Positions 22,480-34,419 of a DNA stretch of 64,000 nucleotides are shown here, piece after piece. Where the stretch lies: NCBI GenBank assembly GCA_034509495.1, contig CM067513.1, forward strand, positions 23,200,280-23,264,279, given 5' to 3'. This stretch comes from Acestrorhynchus altus. Its lineage: Eukaryota; Chordata; Actinopteri; Characiformes; Acestrorhynchidae. How positions within the stretch are numbered: the stretch's first letter is position 1; every line of letters begins with the position of its first letter. Below the pieces are notes generated by a model. The model worked only from the letters and a program-made list of their open reading frames with translations. It did no database searches and was not told where the DNA came from. The translations under genes were made by a program, and so were the position numbers.

Positions 22480-23150
22480 CTTCTGACTGGTCCACCCCAT
22501 CACCCATGACTCCTCAAAAGTCTGCCAGGTGAACAGCTGTTTTGACATCCGTGTGAACTATTATTCCATTAAGTGTATTCATTTACTGTCATCAAAGGCC
22601 TATCCTTGTTTAGAAGAGCTTGGCTGGTAGGTCAGCTTTGGGTGATTCAGCAGCTCCATAGCAGCCAACGTTTTTATCAATGCAGCATTAATTTGCAGCA
22701 TGGTTCTAAACATTTGATTTATAATCCATGTGATTACTGTGGATGGGCTAATGTGCTGATACCAACAAACCAAAACATCACATTTGTATTAAACCTGGTC
22801 TGAAACAGTTGACATTTTGGTTGGTGCAATACAATATTTTGTCCCTTCTTCTCCTGGGGCAAGATCACTGAGTTTGGGGAGTGGGGGTGGGATGGATTTG
22901 TCCCAAGTGCTTTTGGCTTGGGCTCTGCCTCTTTCTCCTTCTCCGCTCCCAAGGGGCACAGCCTTCAGGGGTCATTTGTTTGATTATGCTGACTGTCCCT
23001 AGCCTCGACAGTACATAATAAAGGCCTGACATAGCAGCCTGCTTGCCTTCTGTGTCCTGCAGATACTCATCATGAGTGTCAGGACATACCAAGGTTAGTG
23101 GTCACTGGGATGGCGCTTGTAGGCGAAGGGCTTGCCAAACGCACTTGGCT
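22480..23150. promoter_or_regulatory. candidate conserved non-coding block in prox1 intron
   Basis: Complex sequence without repeat or coding signature, with homeodomain-type ATTA cores and mixed GC content (for example CAGCATTAATTTGCAGCATGG, CATTTGTTTGATTATGCTGAC, CATAATAAAGGCCTGACATAGC). It stands out from the degenerate AT-rich intron. Conservation cannot be shown here; the call is inference from composition and from prox1 being a developmental regulator in a CNE-rich locus. Confidence 0.3.
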
Positions 23151-23195
23151 GATGAATGAATGTCACATGGAGTAGAGGGGGAGGCAGAAAGAGAA

Positions 23196-23220
23196 TGAGG
23201 GAGGAAGAGAGAGAGAAAGA

Positions 23221-23281
<61 letters not shown>
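23196..23281. repeat. (GA)n microsatellite
   Basis: GA-rich tract with a central perfect GA run and GATA interruptions. Confidence 0.95.
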
Positions 23282-23286
<5 letters not shown>

Positions 23287-23559
23287 GGGTAGGGTGGTAG
23301 GTGGTGGTGGTAAGGTTTACAGAGGTTAGATATTCTAACTCTCAAACACCCCCATGTCCAAACTGACAAGCCACCCCATCCTATTTTTAAAGCTTCATTT
23401 GGTTGTTTTGAACATAAAATACAACCTCACTATAGATGTTTCTGAATCTGAAAATTCACTAAAGGAGTAAGTAACCAGTGAAATAATGAAATATAAAACT
23501 CAGAATTCCAGGAAGCGATAGAGATAGAGAGAGAGGAGAGAAAGAAGGAGAGAAGAAGA

Positions 23560-23890
23560 GACAGATTCTTGTCACAAACTGTTTGTGTGCATCTGCTGAC
23601 CACTCGCCCAGTAGCATGCTTTAATTATTTTAACTTCAGCTGGGCCACCAGCACCATAAAATCTCCTGTTTGGGCAGTGTGGAGCTGTCTCCTCCCCAGC
23701 TAGTAGTGAGCAGAAAACCGAGAAGCTATTTATGAAAAAAAGGATAACACACCTCCTGGGAAACACAAGCTGAGCAACTGGGGGAGGGCTATGTGTAGAG
23801 GAAGCAGAGTGGTGCTAACATGAGTGACCGAGGCACATCACCCAGAATTCATTCACCCTGCTGTGTGTGCTCAGCCCCTGTGAACAATCC
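23560..23890. promoter_or_regulatory. candidate conserved non-coding block
   Basis: Information-rich sequence including GTAGCATGCTTTAATTATTTTAACTTCAGCTGGG, CAGCTGTCT-like E-boxes, and CTATTTATGAAAAAAAGGATAACA (MEF2-like and GATA-like words). No ORF of note. Candidate enhancer by appearance only. Confidence 0.3.
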
Positions 23891-24718
23891 CCTTTAAAGT
23901 TTGGTAAATATTGTTGGATAAGAAATGTAATTCCTGATAAACACTGGAGAAACTATGATCTCCAGTAAATGAGCCCACAGCTAAAGTCTATATCTAAAGT
24001 TCTCTTCAGAGGAAAGTCCTGCTGTCCTGAGCAGAGTTGATCATTAAACCAAAAGTCTCCCTTTCATCTCTGCCTTTGCTCAACAGCTGCTACTCCAGCA
24101 TAGTGTCTGTCTCACTTCGCATATTGAAAAATGTAACTCTCATTAATTAATCTGTTGTTCAATAAGAATTTGTTTATCTATTTTGTAAAAATATGGCAAG
24201 CAGGGTATGTAATTAAGTGGGATTGGAAGTAAGTGAGATTTCAATCCATGTTCTCTTCCGTGTGATCTCGAAAAATCAGGCAGTTACTGAACCTCAAATT
24301 CCATAAAATTTCACCAGTAATATCTTTATCGACTTTTCAATCATAAAATACAAAATGTTAGACAGAAAAGTCTAGTCATAATATTAAGTCCAAACTGTTT
24401 TTCATCAGGTGTGGCTAATGTGGCACAGATATAGAAGAAAGTTGGAGACCTTTAACCCACTACCACAACTAGAGAAAATTATTTACTCTGCAAATTCTGC
24501 CACCTGCTCTCTAGATGCAACCCCATCAAACTTACTTACTGCCAGCTATAATCAAACAATAGTAAACTCATCCTTTTCACGTACCTAAAACCTTTAAAGT
24601 AGCAGTTATCAAAACACTGATCAAGAAAGCAAAGTGTACATTTTTCTAACTTACTATTTATATCTAAGATCTTAGACAAAGCTGTGGCCCCAAAACTGTG
24701 CAAACCTGAACAAGAATG

Positions 24719-26880
24719 CCCATCCATCCATCCATCCATCCATCCATCCATCCATCCATCCATTTTCCTCCACTTATCTAGGGCCGGGTCACGGGGGCAG
24801 CAGTCTAAGCAGGGATGCCCTGACTTCCCTCTCCCCCGACACCTCAGCCAGCTCTGCAGGAGGGACCCCGAGGCGTTCCCAGGCCAGCTGAGAGAAATAG
24901 TCCCTCCAGCGTGTCCGGGTCTACCCCGCGGCCTCCTCCCGGTGGGATGTGCCTGGAACACCTCCCTGGGGAGACACCCAGGGGGCATCCGAAAAAGATG
25001 CCCAACTGGTTCCTCTCGATGTAGAGGAGCAGCGGCTCTACTCCGAGTTCCTCCCGGGTGGCCGAGGATCTCACCCTATCTCTAAGGGAGTGCCCGGCCT
25101 ATGCCTGGCCTACCCTATGGAGGAAACTCATTTCGGCCGCTTGTATCTGCACACAGTTCACGACCATAGGTGAGGGTGAGAACGTAGATTGACCAGTAAA
25201 TCGAGAGCTTTGCCTTTTGGCTCAGCTCCTTCTTCACCACAACGGACCAGTACACCGACCACATGACTGCGGCGGCAACACCGATCCGCCTGTCAATCTC
25301 ACGCTCCCTCTCACCCCCACTCATGAACAAATGTTCCACGGCTGGGATGAAAACCGAATTGTTCCTCCTGAATCCAAGGTTCGACTAATGGCCAAATTCG
25401 TCTCTCCAGTACCCTGGCGTAGACTTTCCGGGGAGGCTGAGAAGAGTGATCCCCCTATAGTTGGAACACACTCTCCGGTCCCCGGAGAACCACCACCCCG
25501 GTCTGCCACTCCAGGGGCACTGTCCCCGTCTGCCACACGATGCTGCAGAGGCGTCTCAGCCAAGACAGCCCAACAGCATCTAGAGACTTGAGATACTCTG
25601 GGCGGATCTCATCCACCCCTGGGGCCCCACCACTGAGGAGCTTAGAAACCACCTCAGTGACTTCAGCCCGGGTGATGGGCGAGTCCTCCTCAGAGTCCTC
25701 AGCCTCACCTTCTACATTGGAAGATGTGACGGTGGGGTTAAGGAGATCCTCAAAGAATACCGCCCAACGATATCCCCGGTCAAGGTAAACTGCTCCCCAC
25801 CCGCACTGTAAACAGTGTTGGCAGGGTACTGCTTCCCCCTTCTGAGGCACCGGACTGTTTGCCAGAATTGCTTCGGGGACGACCGATAATCCTTCTCCAA
25901 GGTCTCTCGAACTCCTGGTTTTTGCCTCCTTGACCGCCCAGCAGCACGCTTAGCCTCCCGGTACCTGTCAGCTGCATCGGAAGACCCAAAGGCCAACATG
26001 GCCCGATAGGTCTTCTTCTTCAGCTTGACGGCATCCCTTACTTCCGGTGTCCACCACTGGGTTCGGGGATTGCTGCCACGGCAGGCACCAGCGACCTTAC
26101 GCCCACAGCTCCCTGGACGGCCGCGTCGATGATGGAGGCTGAGAACCTGGTCCACTCGGACTCAATGTCCCCAGCCTCCCCAGGTAGCTGTGAGAAGCTC
26201 TCCCGGAGGTGGGAGTTGAAAGCTTCTCTGACAGAGGGCTTAGCCAGACGTTCCCAGCAGACCCAAAGGATACATTTTGGCATGCGAGGTCTCTCCAGCC
26301 TGCCCCTCCGCAGATCCAACTCACCACCAGGTAGTGATCGGTTGACAGCTCTGCCCCTCTCTTCACCCAAGTGTCCAATACATAGGGCCAGAGATCAGAT
26401 GAGACGATAACAAAGTCTATCAATAATCTCCTGCCTAGGGCGTCCTGGTGCCATATGCACTTATGGACACCCCTGTGCTCATCCATGTTATGGACAACTT
26501 GTAACTGGTACAGAAGTCCAACAACAGAACTACGGGTTCTGATTGGGGAGGCCGTTCGTCCCAATCACCCCTCTCCAGGTGTCACTGTCGTCACCCACGT
26601 GGGCTTTGACTCAACAATGGAGTCCCCAGTTGGGGCACTTTACAGTCCCCCCCCCAAAGACCCCAAGAAGGTCTGGTACTTCATACTGCCATTCGGCCCG
26701 TAGGCACAAACTACAGTCAAAGACCTCTCTCCTACCCGAAGGCGCAGAGAGGCGACACTCTTGTTCATTGGGGTGAACTCCAACAAGAGACGGCTGAGCT
26801 GAGGAGTTATAAGCAAGCCCACACCATCCCGATGTCTCTCACAGTAGTGGAGGGTCCAACCCTTCTCGAGGAGCTTTAAT
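24719..26880 (-). mobile_element. Rex3/RTE-type LINE, partial and broken
   Basis: On the minus strand, 26822-26300 encodes an AP-endonuclease remnant: VGERSLTVVCAYGPN, then GVHKCIWHQDALGRR, IDFVIVSSDL and RGAELSTDHYLVVSW. From 26155 to 25455 come the linker and start of the reverse transcriptase: KDYRSSPKQFWQTVRCLRRGK, FEDLLNPTV, GAPGVDEIRPEYLKSL and GTVPLEWQTGVV. The 3' part follows in broken pieces, and the element ends in a CCATCCATCC array on the plus strand (24719-24770), the GATG-type tail of this family. Frameshifts, and a deleted catalytic core of the reverse transcriptase, make it inactive. Confidence 0.85.
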
Positions 26881-26884
26881 GTTT

Positions 26885-27130
26885 AATGTTCACCACCTCC
26901 TGACTGAAGGGAGCAGGGCAAAAAGTGTGTGTGCTGAGTGAGATGGGTCATTCATGCAGGTGGTTTAAATATCCAAGGTTGTGGGGAGGCTGACTCCAAT
27001 AGTCCTCTGTGCAGCCTTCACCACCCTCTGCAGAGTTTTCCTCTCTGCAGCAGAGCAGCTTCCAAGCCATACATTGATGCTAGAGCATAGAACACACTCC
27101 ACCGCACCTCAGACTCCGCTGTATTGACAT
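26885..27130 (-). mobile_element. LINE 3' coding fragment
   Basis: The reverse complement encodes QRVVKAAQRTIG-like remnants near 27030-26985, a segment typical of L2/CR1-like LINE C-termini, followed by a broken 3' region. It abuts the Rex3-like element, which may have inserted into it. Confidence 0.5.
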
Positions 27131-27239
27131 TCCCACATGTGACATTATAGAACAAAATACAGTTAGGGTCGGAGTACAGCGTGAATTAAAATGAGAAATA
27201 TATTAATGTAGCTAAACAAATAAAATTAAATAAATATCT

Positions 27240-28425
27240 AAGTAAAAGTAAAAGTATTGCACAATGTATTGCAGCAGCAACTCTATGAAAGGAGGTATGG
27301 ACTAAGCACCTGCATGCCTCAAATTCAACTGTACATATCAATCAAACCTGATGATAAACCTAGATTAAAGAAAATGGAGGACTGTATAAAAGATATAAAA
27401 TCTTGGATGTTGCGTAACTTCCTTCTTTTAAATAGTGACAAGACAGAGGTTCTCCTTTTGGGTCCTAAAACTGCAAGAAATAAATTATGAGACTTAATGT
27501 TAAATGTGGCTGATTTCACTCTTATACCTGGTTCAGCAGCAAAAACTCTTGGTGTCATAATTAATCCAGATGTACCAATTGACCAACACATAGGTAATAT
27601 TACTAGGACAGCTTTTCTTCATATTCATAATATTTACAAGTTAAGAAATGCACAAAAAAATCTCTGTACAAAAAAACTAGTGCATGATTTCATCACTGCA
27701 AGGTTAGATTACTGCAATGCACTATTGTCGAGCAGGAAACAAAACAGACTTCAGTTAGTTCAAAATGCTGCAGCCAGGGTCAGGGTCAGGGTCAATAACT
27801 AAAACTAGAAAATTTGACCATATCAGCCTAATCTTATCAGCACTACACTGGATTCTGGTCAAAATTCTCTTACTTGCATATAAAGTCCACCGGCTCGCTC
27901 CTGAGTAGCTGCAAGATTTTATTTCCCATTTTGAGCAATCACAATCACTCAGGTTACAGGGTGCTGGCTTCCTACTAGTTCCCAAAATTCAGAAAGCAGG
28001 GGAAGAGCCATTTCTTACAAAGCGGCCTGGGCTGATGAGAGGCTTTCCCATGTGAAATGGATCTTGAGCTCCCCTGCCACCCCTTTACATTGGCTGCCCA
28101 GCTTCAGGCTATTGGACTTGGACTAGTTTCTTACCCTGCCCTGCACTATTTACCCAAATGCCATCACCAACTTTGTACAAATTTATATGGACCCTAATTA
28201 TCTACTACTCTTACGATTATGACCAACAAACCATCAAACCATTGTCACTTCAGTACACATGAGCATTATAGCACACATGGTGGTCCAATGTCCCTAAATC
28301 AATAATCTATAAGTAGTCTGTCCAGAGGAGGATGGGTCCTCCCAAGAATTTGTCCCCCAGCTCTTTATGCTTTATGTGACCTTATACAAATAATTTTGAT
28401 TTTATTTGATTTGATGGTACAAGAT
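27240..28425 (+). mobile_element. LINE 3' half (L2/CR1-like), broken
   Basis: Frames at 27257-27490 and 27497-27802 read QLYISIKPDD, IKSWMLRNFLLLNSDKTEVLLLGP, KTLGVIINPDVPIDQHI, FLHIHNIYKLRN, LDYCNAL and LQLVQNAAARV. These are the thumb and connection segments after the YxDD motif of a fish LINE reverse transcriptase. A stop after 27490 and later frame breaks inactivate it. The end reads TTATACAAATAATTTTGATTTTATTTGATTTGAT, the same tail type as 9896-9994 and 19640-20490. Confidence 0.85.
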
Positions 28426-28460
28426 GTTCCAGGGGAAATGCATGAATATGCGATTTAGGA

Positions 28461-28620
28461 TATATTCACATCTTCTTCTTTTGGCTGCTCCCTTTAGGGG
28501 TCGCCACAGCGGAGCATCATATTTATGGTCCGCATTATAGTTTTGGCACACGTTTTACGCCGGATGCCCTTCCTGACGCAACCCTCACCATTTATCCGGG
28601 CTCGATTTATGTAGCCGAAA
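28461..28620 (+). repeat. short fish repeat with GGGGTCGCCACAGCGGA core
   Basis: TTCTTCTTTTGGCTGCTCCC, GGGGTCGCCACAGCGGAGCATCAT and ACGCCGGATGCCCTTCCTGACGCAACCCTC form a widespread teleost dispersed repeat. Its transposon class is not known to me. Confidence 0.65.
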
Positions 28621-30880
28621 ACTATATAAATACTAGATAAAAAAATAATTGCATATATGCAATGCATGAAAATATTGTCATTTGATGATAATAACACAAC
28701 AATGCAGATATAATCTTGAAAAGAGCAATGAATGACAATTAAAACTATTCAGACATTATATATGAAATGATTAAATATCCCTCATAAATTAGATACAAAT
28801 AAAGTCAAATCATTGTTTTAAATCAAAGGGCTGACAAGTTGTGCTACTATGTGGAAGCATGCTAAAATGTCACTGTAACAGAAAACATTCCCAGTAGCAG
28901 TATAGGTCGGGTATTTGGAGCCTAAACATGAAAAACTGCATGTGCGGTGCTGCTAAGTAGTACTCTTTGATGTGTAGTACAACTCAACTGAACAATGGCT
29001 CAATGCACTTTCTTTTCTCATTCAGAATATTTTCCCACACCAGAGCTAGAATGCAGCTTTGAAACAAATCTATTTTAACTTACTTTTCCAAAGGTTCTGC
29101 ATGGAATTGTACCATTTGCAACTGTATTCCAGACAGCTGAGGTAAAACCTTGGAGTTCATCTGCGATTCACTTGTTTGCCAAACCACAGTGAAAGAGGGA
29201 GTTTGTATGTGCTTTGTGTGTATGGAAAAATCCCACTGCACTTTTTTCCTATACAAAAGATGTTGTTGTCTACTCACAGTCTAGAGCTTGCCTTAGCCTC
29301 AGACAGAGAGCAGACGAGAGACTAAAATGTGACTCAAATGCACACAATTAAACACAGTGGGTAATATGGTCATTAAAATGTTCATGGCCTACTGTATGTG
29401 AGCTGTACCTGTCTGTAAGATGAACCAGTCTGTCCTTGAAAAAGGACTTTATAAATTAAGAGATTGGTTGCTGGTTGAAATATGAATTGGAGCCCAACAT
29501 GGTATCTGGTTACTGATAAAGTCTTGCCCTTCAACAAAAAGAGCCAATCAGCTTTCTGTTTTACACTGTTTTTCAAGTGGAGGAGATACCCTCAGGGTGG
29601 AGATCTGCAGAAGCACAGTTTCCAGAACAAACCAAACATAATGCTACCAACTACTGATGATATTTGAACCAGGTTTCAGTGTTTTGGCAAAAAGACACAT
29701 GAAATCTGGTCTGATTATTCATATTCATTTTGCATGCTCACAAACTGTATATGTATCTGATCTGGGACCACATACTGAAATGATTGAATTTAACATCCAC
29801 ACATCCCTGAAAAAATCTGATTTGAGGCACTTGAGGCAGTTTTCAGGTTCTGAAACAGCCGTCAGCAGCCCTATTAAAGCTGTCTCAGGTCACTGTGGCC
29901 ATGGTATTGAGCATTTCTGGATGAAATTGAGATTTGATCATTACGGTTACAGCTCTAGCATGCAGTAACGGATGGTATTATTCACTCTGAAGTATTTTCT
30001 TTCCTAGAAGCCATTTTTTTCAAAAAGAAATAATTTTTTAATACTAAACTTGATGTGAATCTAAAGAGGCCTGCTTAGTTATCCAACATTTAGTTAACGG
30101 TGAGTTGTCAACTTCTAACTTAATATTAATTAACAATATGAATTAATTATTAATGAATATCAATACAATTTATTATATTATGGCACTAATTACAGTTAAT
30201 TATAATATAATTTATATTAATAAATCATATTAATTATTAGTTGTTAATGAGCAAAATGGGTGCACAACCCAAAATGAGACAATACAAATATGATATTTGT
30301 ATAAAAATGGGATTTGTATTGTATTGTACAATATATGAGAATTGTAAAATGTGAAGATAATTTATACATTAGTATAAAATAAAAAAGTTGGTCCAATAAG
30401 AAAAAGTCTATATTTTTTAAGAAATGTGTGTGAAGCTTACAGTAGAGAGCATCTGCAGAATATTTGTAGAAATTATGAATTGAATTGACCAATCAAATTG
30501 ACCTAAACAAGTATTAATTTACATTCTTAATAGAACTCTGACATGGTATGAAAAGTACTTTATTCTTAAGTCAAAGCCAGGAGACAAATAGCAGAGTTCT
30601 CCAGAGATTAGCACTGCTAATGATTAACCAGCTCAAAGAGGAAGATCAGATCCCACCAGAGGACTGAGGGATTACACAAGTTCAACAAACAACCTTATCA
30701 GCAGAGATTTGGAAAAAGGTTAGACAACTTTCATCTTAGCAAAAAAGAGAAATTATGTACCTAAAAACTTGTAGATTTTTCTTCTTAACCAGATTGTGGG
30801 CTGAGATTATAATACTGCTGATGAACAAATGTCTGTATGATATATGATATATGTTTTGTTTTGGTATTCTCAATTTTGCT
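28621..30880. other. prox1 intron, nothing firmly recognised
   Basis: AT-rich intron. The minus frame 29080-29277 is followed by a GTAAGT-like word, but its peptide has no domain, so it is not called an exon. A palindrome-rich AATTAATATTAATTAT stretch lies at 30120-30240. A moderately complex block at 30580-30720 might be regulatory. Confidence 0.4.
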
Positions 30881-30886
30881 TATTGG

Positions 30887-30934
30887 AGTTGCTAACTGCA
30901 ATATATATATATATATATATTGCAGTTAGCAACT
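30887..30934. repeat. perfect 48-bp palindrome with AT core
   Basis: AGTTGCTAACTGCA, then (AT)10, then TGCAGTTAGCAACT. Every base pairs with its partner, giving a potential cruciform in DNA or hairpin in RNA. It lies in the large prox1 intron. Confidence 0.97.
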
Positions 30935-31729
30935 CACAAATGTCACTGACAAAAATTGCCAAGATGCCTGCATTAGTACAACTAATGAAAATGATCTGTT
31001 TAGATGTTTGCGATGAATGTTTGCTTACTGTTTAAGACAAGATTGTATTCAATATCTGAAAAAAATCCTGCTGAAATTAAGCCCAAGTGCTGTTATACTC
31101 ATAATATTTGATCTAGCTAGTAAGATTACTGTGACCTGAGATCTCTCAAAGACAATAGTTTACATCATCAGACCAGAGTGACTCTTTATATCACATGACA
31201 AGCCCAGATGTCACCACAGAACACTTATTGTGATTGCTGCCATCCCACTGCTGCCATCTCAGCTTCAACACTACAATAGGCACCAATTTAGAGATTTAGG
31301 GCCACATCCAGAGGGTATCTTTAAGTTCTATTTATTAAAGGTTAGTCATAACAAAATGTTCTAGTGAACATACTCAGACTTTCTCTTCTATTTTCTTCAC
31401 TCACCTGTACTTTTCTGTGTGCATAATCAAAACATGGATCACAAATGGAGTGAGACAGCCCAGAGATGGAAACAAGGGGTCAGTCTGTGTTCAGAAATTG
31501 GAGAAAATGAAACCAGAACCTTGCTTATACACAAGCTTTAATAGTACAGTGCAGGATAGCAGAGTGTAGAAAAAGTGTAGAAAAGCAAGCCTCTGTGGGA
31601 GAGCCACAAGCAGACTCAGAGGCCGGCACCCCCTGTGGTAGAAACAGTGGCAGCTCTCAATAAAGCTCCTTTATTGATAACATCCTTTTCTCTTGAGCCA
31701 GACTGGATAATACACTCTCAGAACAAGGG

Positions 31730-32520
31730 TAAAGGGAGATAAATGTCAGACAATAGATGGTGGCAAGTGGAGGCAGTATCTGCAGAGTCTTTGAACTTTT
31801 CCCTGTCTCTAAAGGACAATTAATAATGAAGGCCTTTGGGGTAGGTCACACCAGGCACGGACAAGAGGAGCAGTAGACATGAAGGAGAGAAGGGAACAGA
31901 AACAAAAGAGAAGAGAGACCTGGGGAGGAGGGAGACTCACCACTGATGTTGGATAATTTATCTTTTTGTGCCAGGGTACGGCAGAACTGATCAGAGGCTC
32001 TTACATTACTGTGCATGTGCTCTGCGATGGACTTTAAAAGTGTTTTGAGAGAAGAGGAAAGAAAGTGTTTGTTCAACTAATGTATTTTTTTCGGCAGACA
32101 TAAAGGATAAGGAAGGATAAAAACTCCTGTTTAATATAAAAACAGAGTTAACTGATGATGAGAAGACACCCGAGAGCCAAAAGACAAAAGAATGGTACTC
32201 CTGAATGAGAGACTTGTGTTGATCTGCTGTGTGGATACAACCACCATCACTGTTACAGAAGAACTCAGATATCACAGAGACAGAGAAAAAGAGACTTAGC
32301 CTTTTCTGTACACTCCTCGGGTTAGCCATGGAGGGAAAGAAGGAAAAGGCGAGGGAAAGAGAGGGGGCTTCGGGTCAGGCTGGGTGTAGACTCTAGGCTT
32401 TGACAGAAAAGCCTTGAACTATTTTGTGGGTGAAAGATGAGACCCTCCCAGAGCTGTCATAAAAATGTCTCCTTATCCCAAAGGGGCCTGGGGACCCCAC
32501 CCCTCTTAGAACTTTTGAAT
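31730..32520. promoter_or_regulatory. candidate conserved non-coding blocks
   Basis: Two information-rich pieces, about 31730-32080 and 32395-32520. They contain CAATTAATAATGAAGGCCTTTGGGG, GACAATAGATGGTGGCAAG, TCTTACATTACTGTGCATG and CTTATCCCAAAGGGGCCTGGGG. The open frames across them have no domain. Candidate enhancers by composition. Confidence 0.28.
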
Positions 32521-33769
32521 GGTGCTTGTGATGTGATACAGTAAGTGTGAAGGCTGCTCCTGAGAACTAGAGACTGCAGTCATCTGGCCAGGAAAACACC
32601 ACTTTGACTAACAATGCCAGACTGTGCTGCAAGATTAAACAGGTGTTCGCACTATCACACAATCTCACTATTCAACATAGAAACAGGTGAAGTTGCTCCT
32701 CACTCCTTTCTCCAATATCCGTACAGCTTATAAGGCACTGCCAAATGCTCTCACATGTTTATTAAGAAACATTTAGTTATATATAAAAATAACACACAGT
32801 AATGTTAAAAAATCTGTTTTTATAAATATATTGACATGTAATATTCCTTTTAACTCTCTAACTAAACATACAACTTTTTAACATGATGTGTAATATGTAA
32901 TTGTTAGAAAGTTAGGACACCCCCAGTATTTATTACTACTTAAATGCCTACATTAGATTATATTTGACCATTGATAGAGAGGTCTTTGGAGGAGGCTTTG
33001 CTGGCTTTGAGGCTTTTTTGATTGTTGAAGAGAGAACCTGCTAGGAAAGCCTGACCAGGCCAGATTGGCAGTTGTTTTAAATGTTCTCCACTTGTAAATT
33101 ATTTTCCGGACTTCTTCTTTCTAATTGTTATGACCTTTTTAAAATATCTTCCCATACTCATCTGCATCTACAAACTTCTTTCTGAAGGCTGCAAAGAGCC
33201 TTTTGGATGTTCTCACAAGAGAAAACCAAACTAATGTCTGAGGTTTAAATAAGACAGCTTCCTCCAGGAGTCTTCTATAACCATGGTCTAGTCATTAGCA
33301 GCTGATGTGCTGCACCTGATTCTAAATTTAATATTTTAAATACAACCTGTTTATGAATTTTTTTGGCTGTGTGCAGCTTGAAATACCCAGGCAGGACTTG
33401 ACATGTCTGTATGTGATTAAAAAATTATAGTGAACTTTTCAGAAATTAGATAAGTCAAATTCAGAAGTGACCAGTTCAGAAAAAACATCATACTTCATAA
33501 GAAGTATTTGTCCAATCAACCTCTAAAAATTACTTCATGTGGCAATTGAACTTAATCCAAGTCAAACAAATACTTAAAATTAAATAATGGTCCAAAAACG
33601 TTGTTTGAATTGAATAAACCCAGTTCAAATGCTTGTGACCACATGAAGTAATTTTTAACATGTTGAATGGAAAAGCAATTTTTGTTTATCTTTTTCTTAA
33701 AACTCTTTTAAAGTCAAGGGTTTGGACAGTTTTTGCATCAGGGTTCGGCTTTATCTGTATTCAAGCTGA

Positions 33770-34010
33770 TAAATGAGTTGTAATTAATGTGAAACTTTTG
33801 TATACTTAGGGAGCATTGAGATGAAGGAGGGGTTGAAAGGTAAACAGCTGAAATTAAAATAAAAGGCAAGCAAAGAATGTGCAGCATCAGAGCAGGCAAG
33901 GCAATTAACTGAGCTCCTTTAATTGCAGCCTCTGCTTATTCCACCATGAGGAATTTGACAATTATGTCATTAAAAGTTTGAAATGGGGAAGAGAGGAGGA
34001 ATGGTGGGGG
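33770..34010. promoter_or_regulatory. candidate homeodomain-site-rich element
   Basis: Dense TAAT/ATTA words: GAGTTGTAATTAATGTG, GGCAATTAACTGAGCTCC, TTTAATTGCAGCC and TGTCATTAAAAG, plus a TTTGACAATTATG segment. The sequence is non-repetitive and compositionally distinct. It could be a developmental enhancer; no proof from one sequence. Confidence 0.33.
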
Positions 34011-34419
34011 AAGAGGGGACAATTTGAAGAGGATAAAAGAAACAAGGCAGCAGAAGGAAACGGATCGAAAGAGAACACGAAAGAGGACTGAGAGGGCCTT
34101 AGAGCTACAAAGAATGTCCCAGAGGAGCAGGAATTGCATCAGTGGTGAACACTGACAGACTCGATTAACATCAAATGATTAGCAAAACAGAGGACATATT
34201 CATTCAGGATGAACCAGCAGGAAAGACCTCTGATGATGTTAAATTTGTCAGATAAAGTAACTTGTTGAATTGTCTGATTTTGCAGTTTCAGGCCTTGTGG
34301 TTTGTCAGGTTGAAAAGAGCATTTAAGAACTGAACAGAACTGTTCTTCAGTGCCATGTGTATATAAACAAAAAGTCAGGTGAAAAAATGTACATAGGTTA
34401 AGGTGAGACAAAAAGCTCA

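Noticed and set aside
24536..26822. Cluster of 60-155-codon frames on both strands
   Set aside because: They are pieces and shadows of one minus-strand Rex3/RTE-like LINE.
29080..29277. Possible missing prox1 exon followed by a GTAAGT-like donor
   Set aside because: The peptide lacks any Prospero homeodomain residue and no good acceptor or domain is visible.
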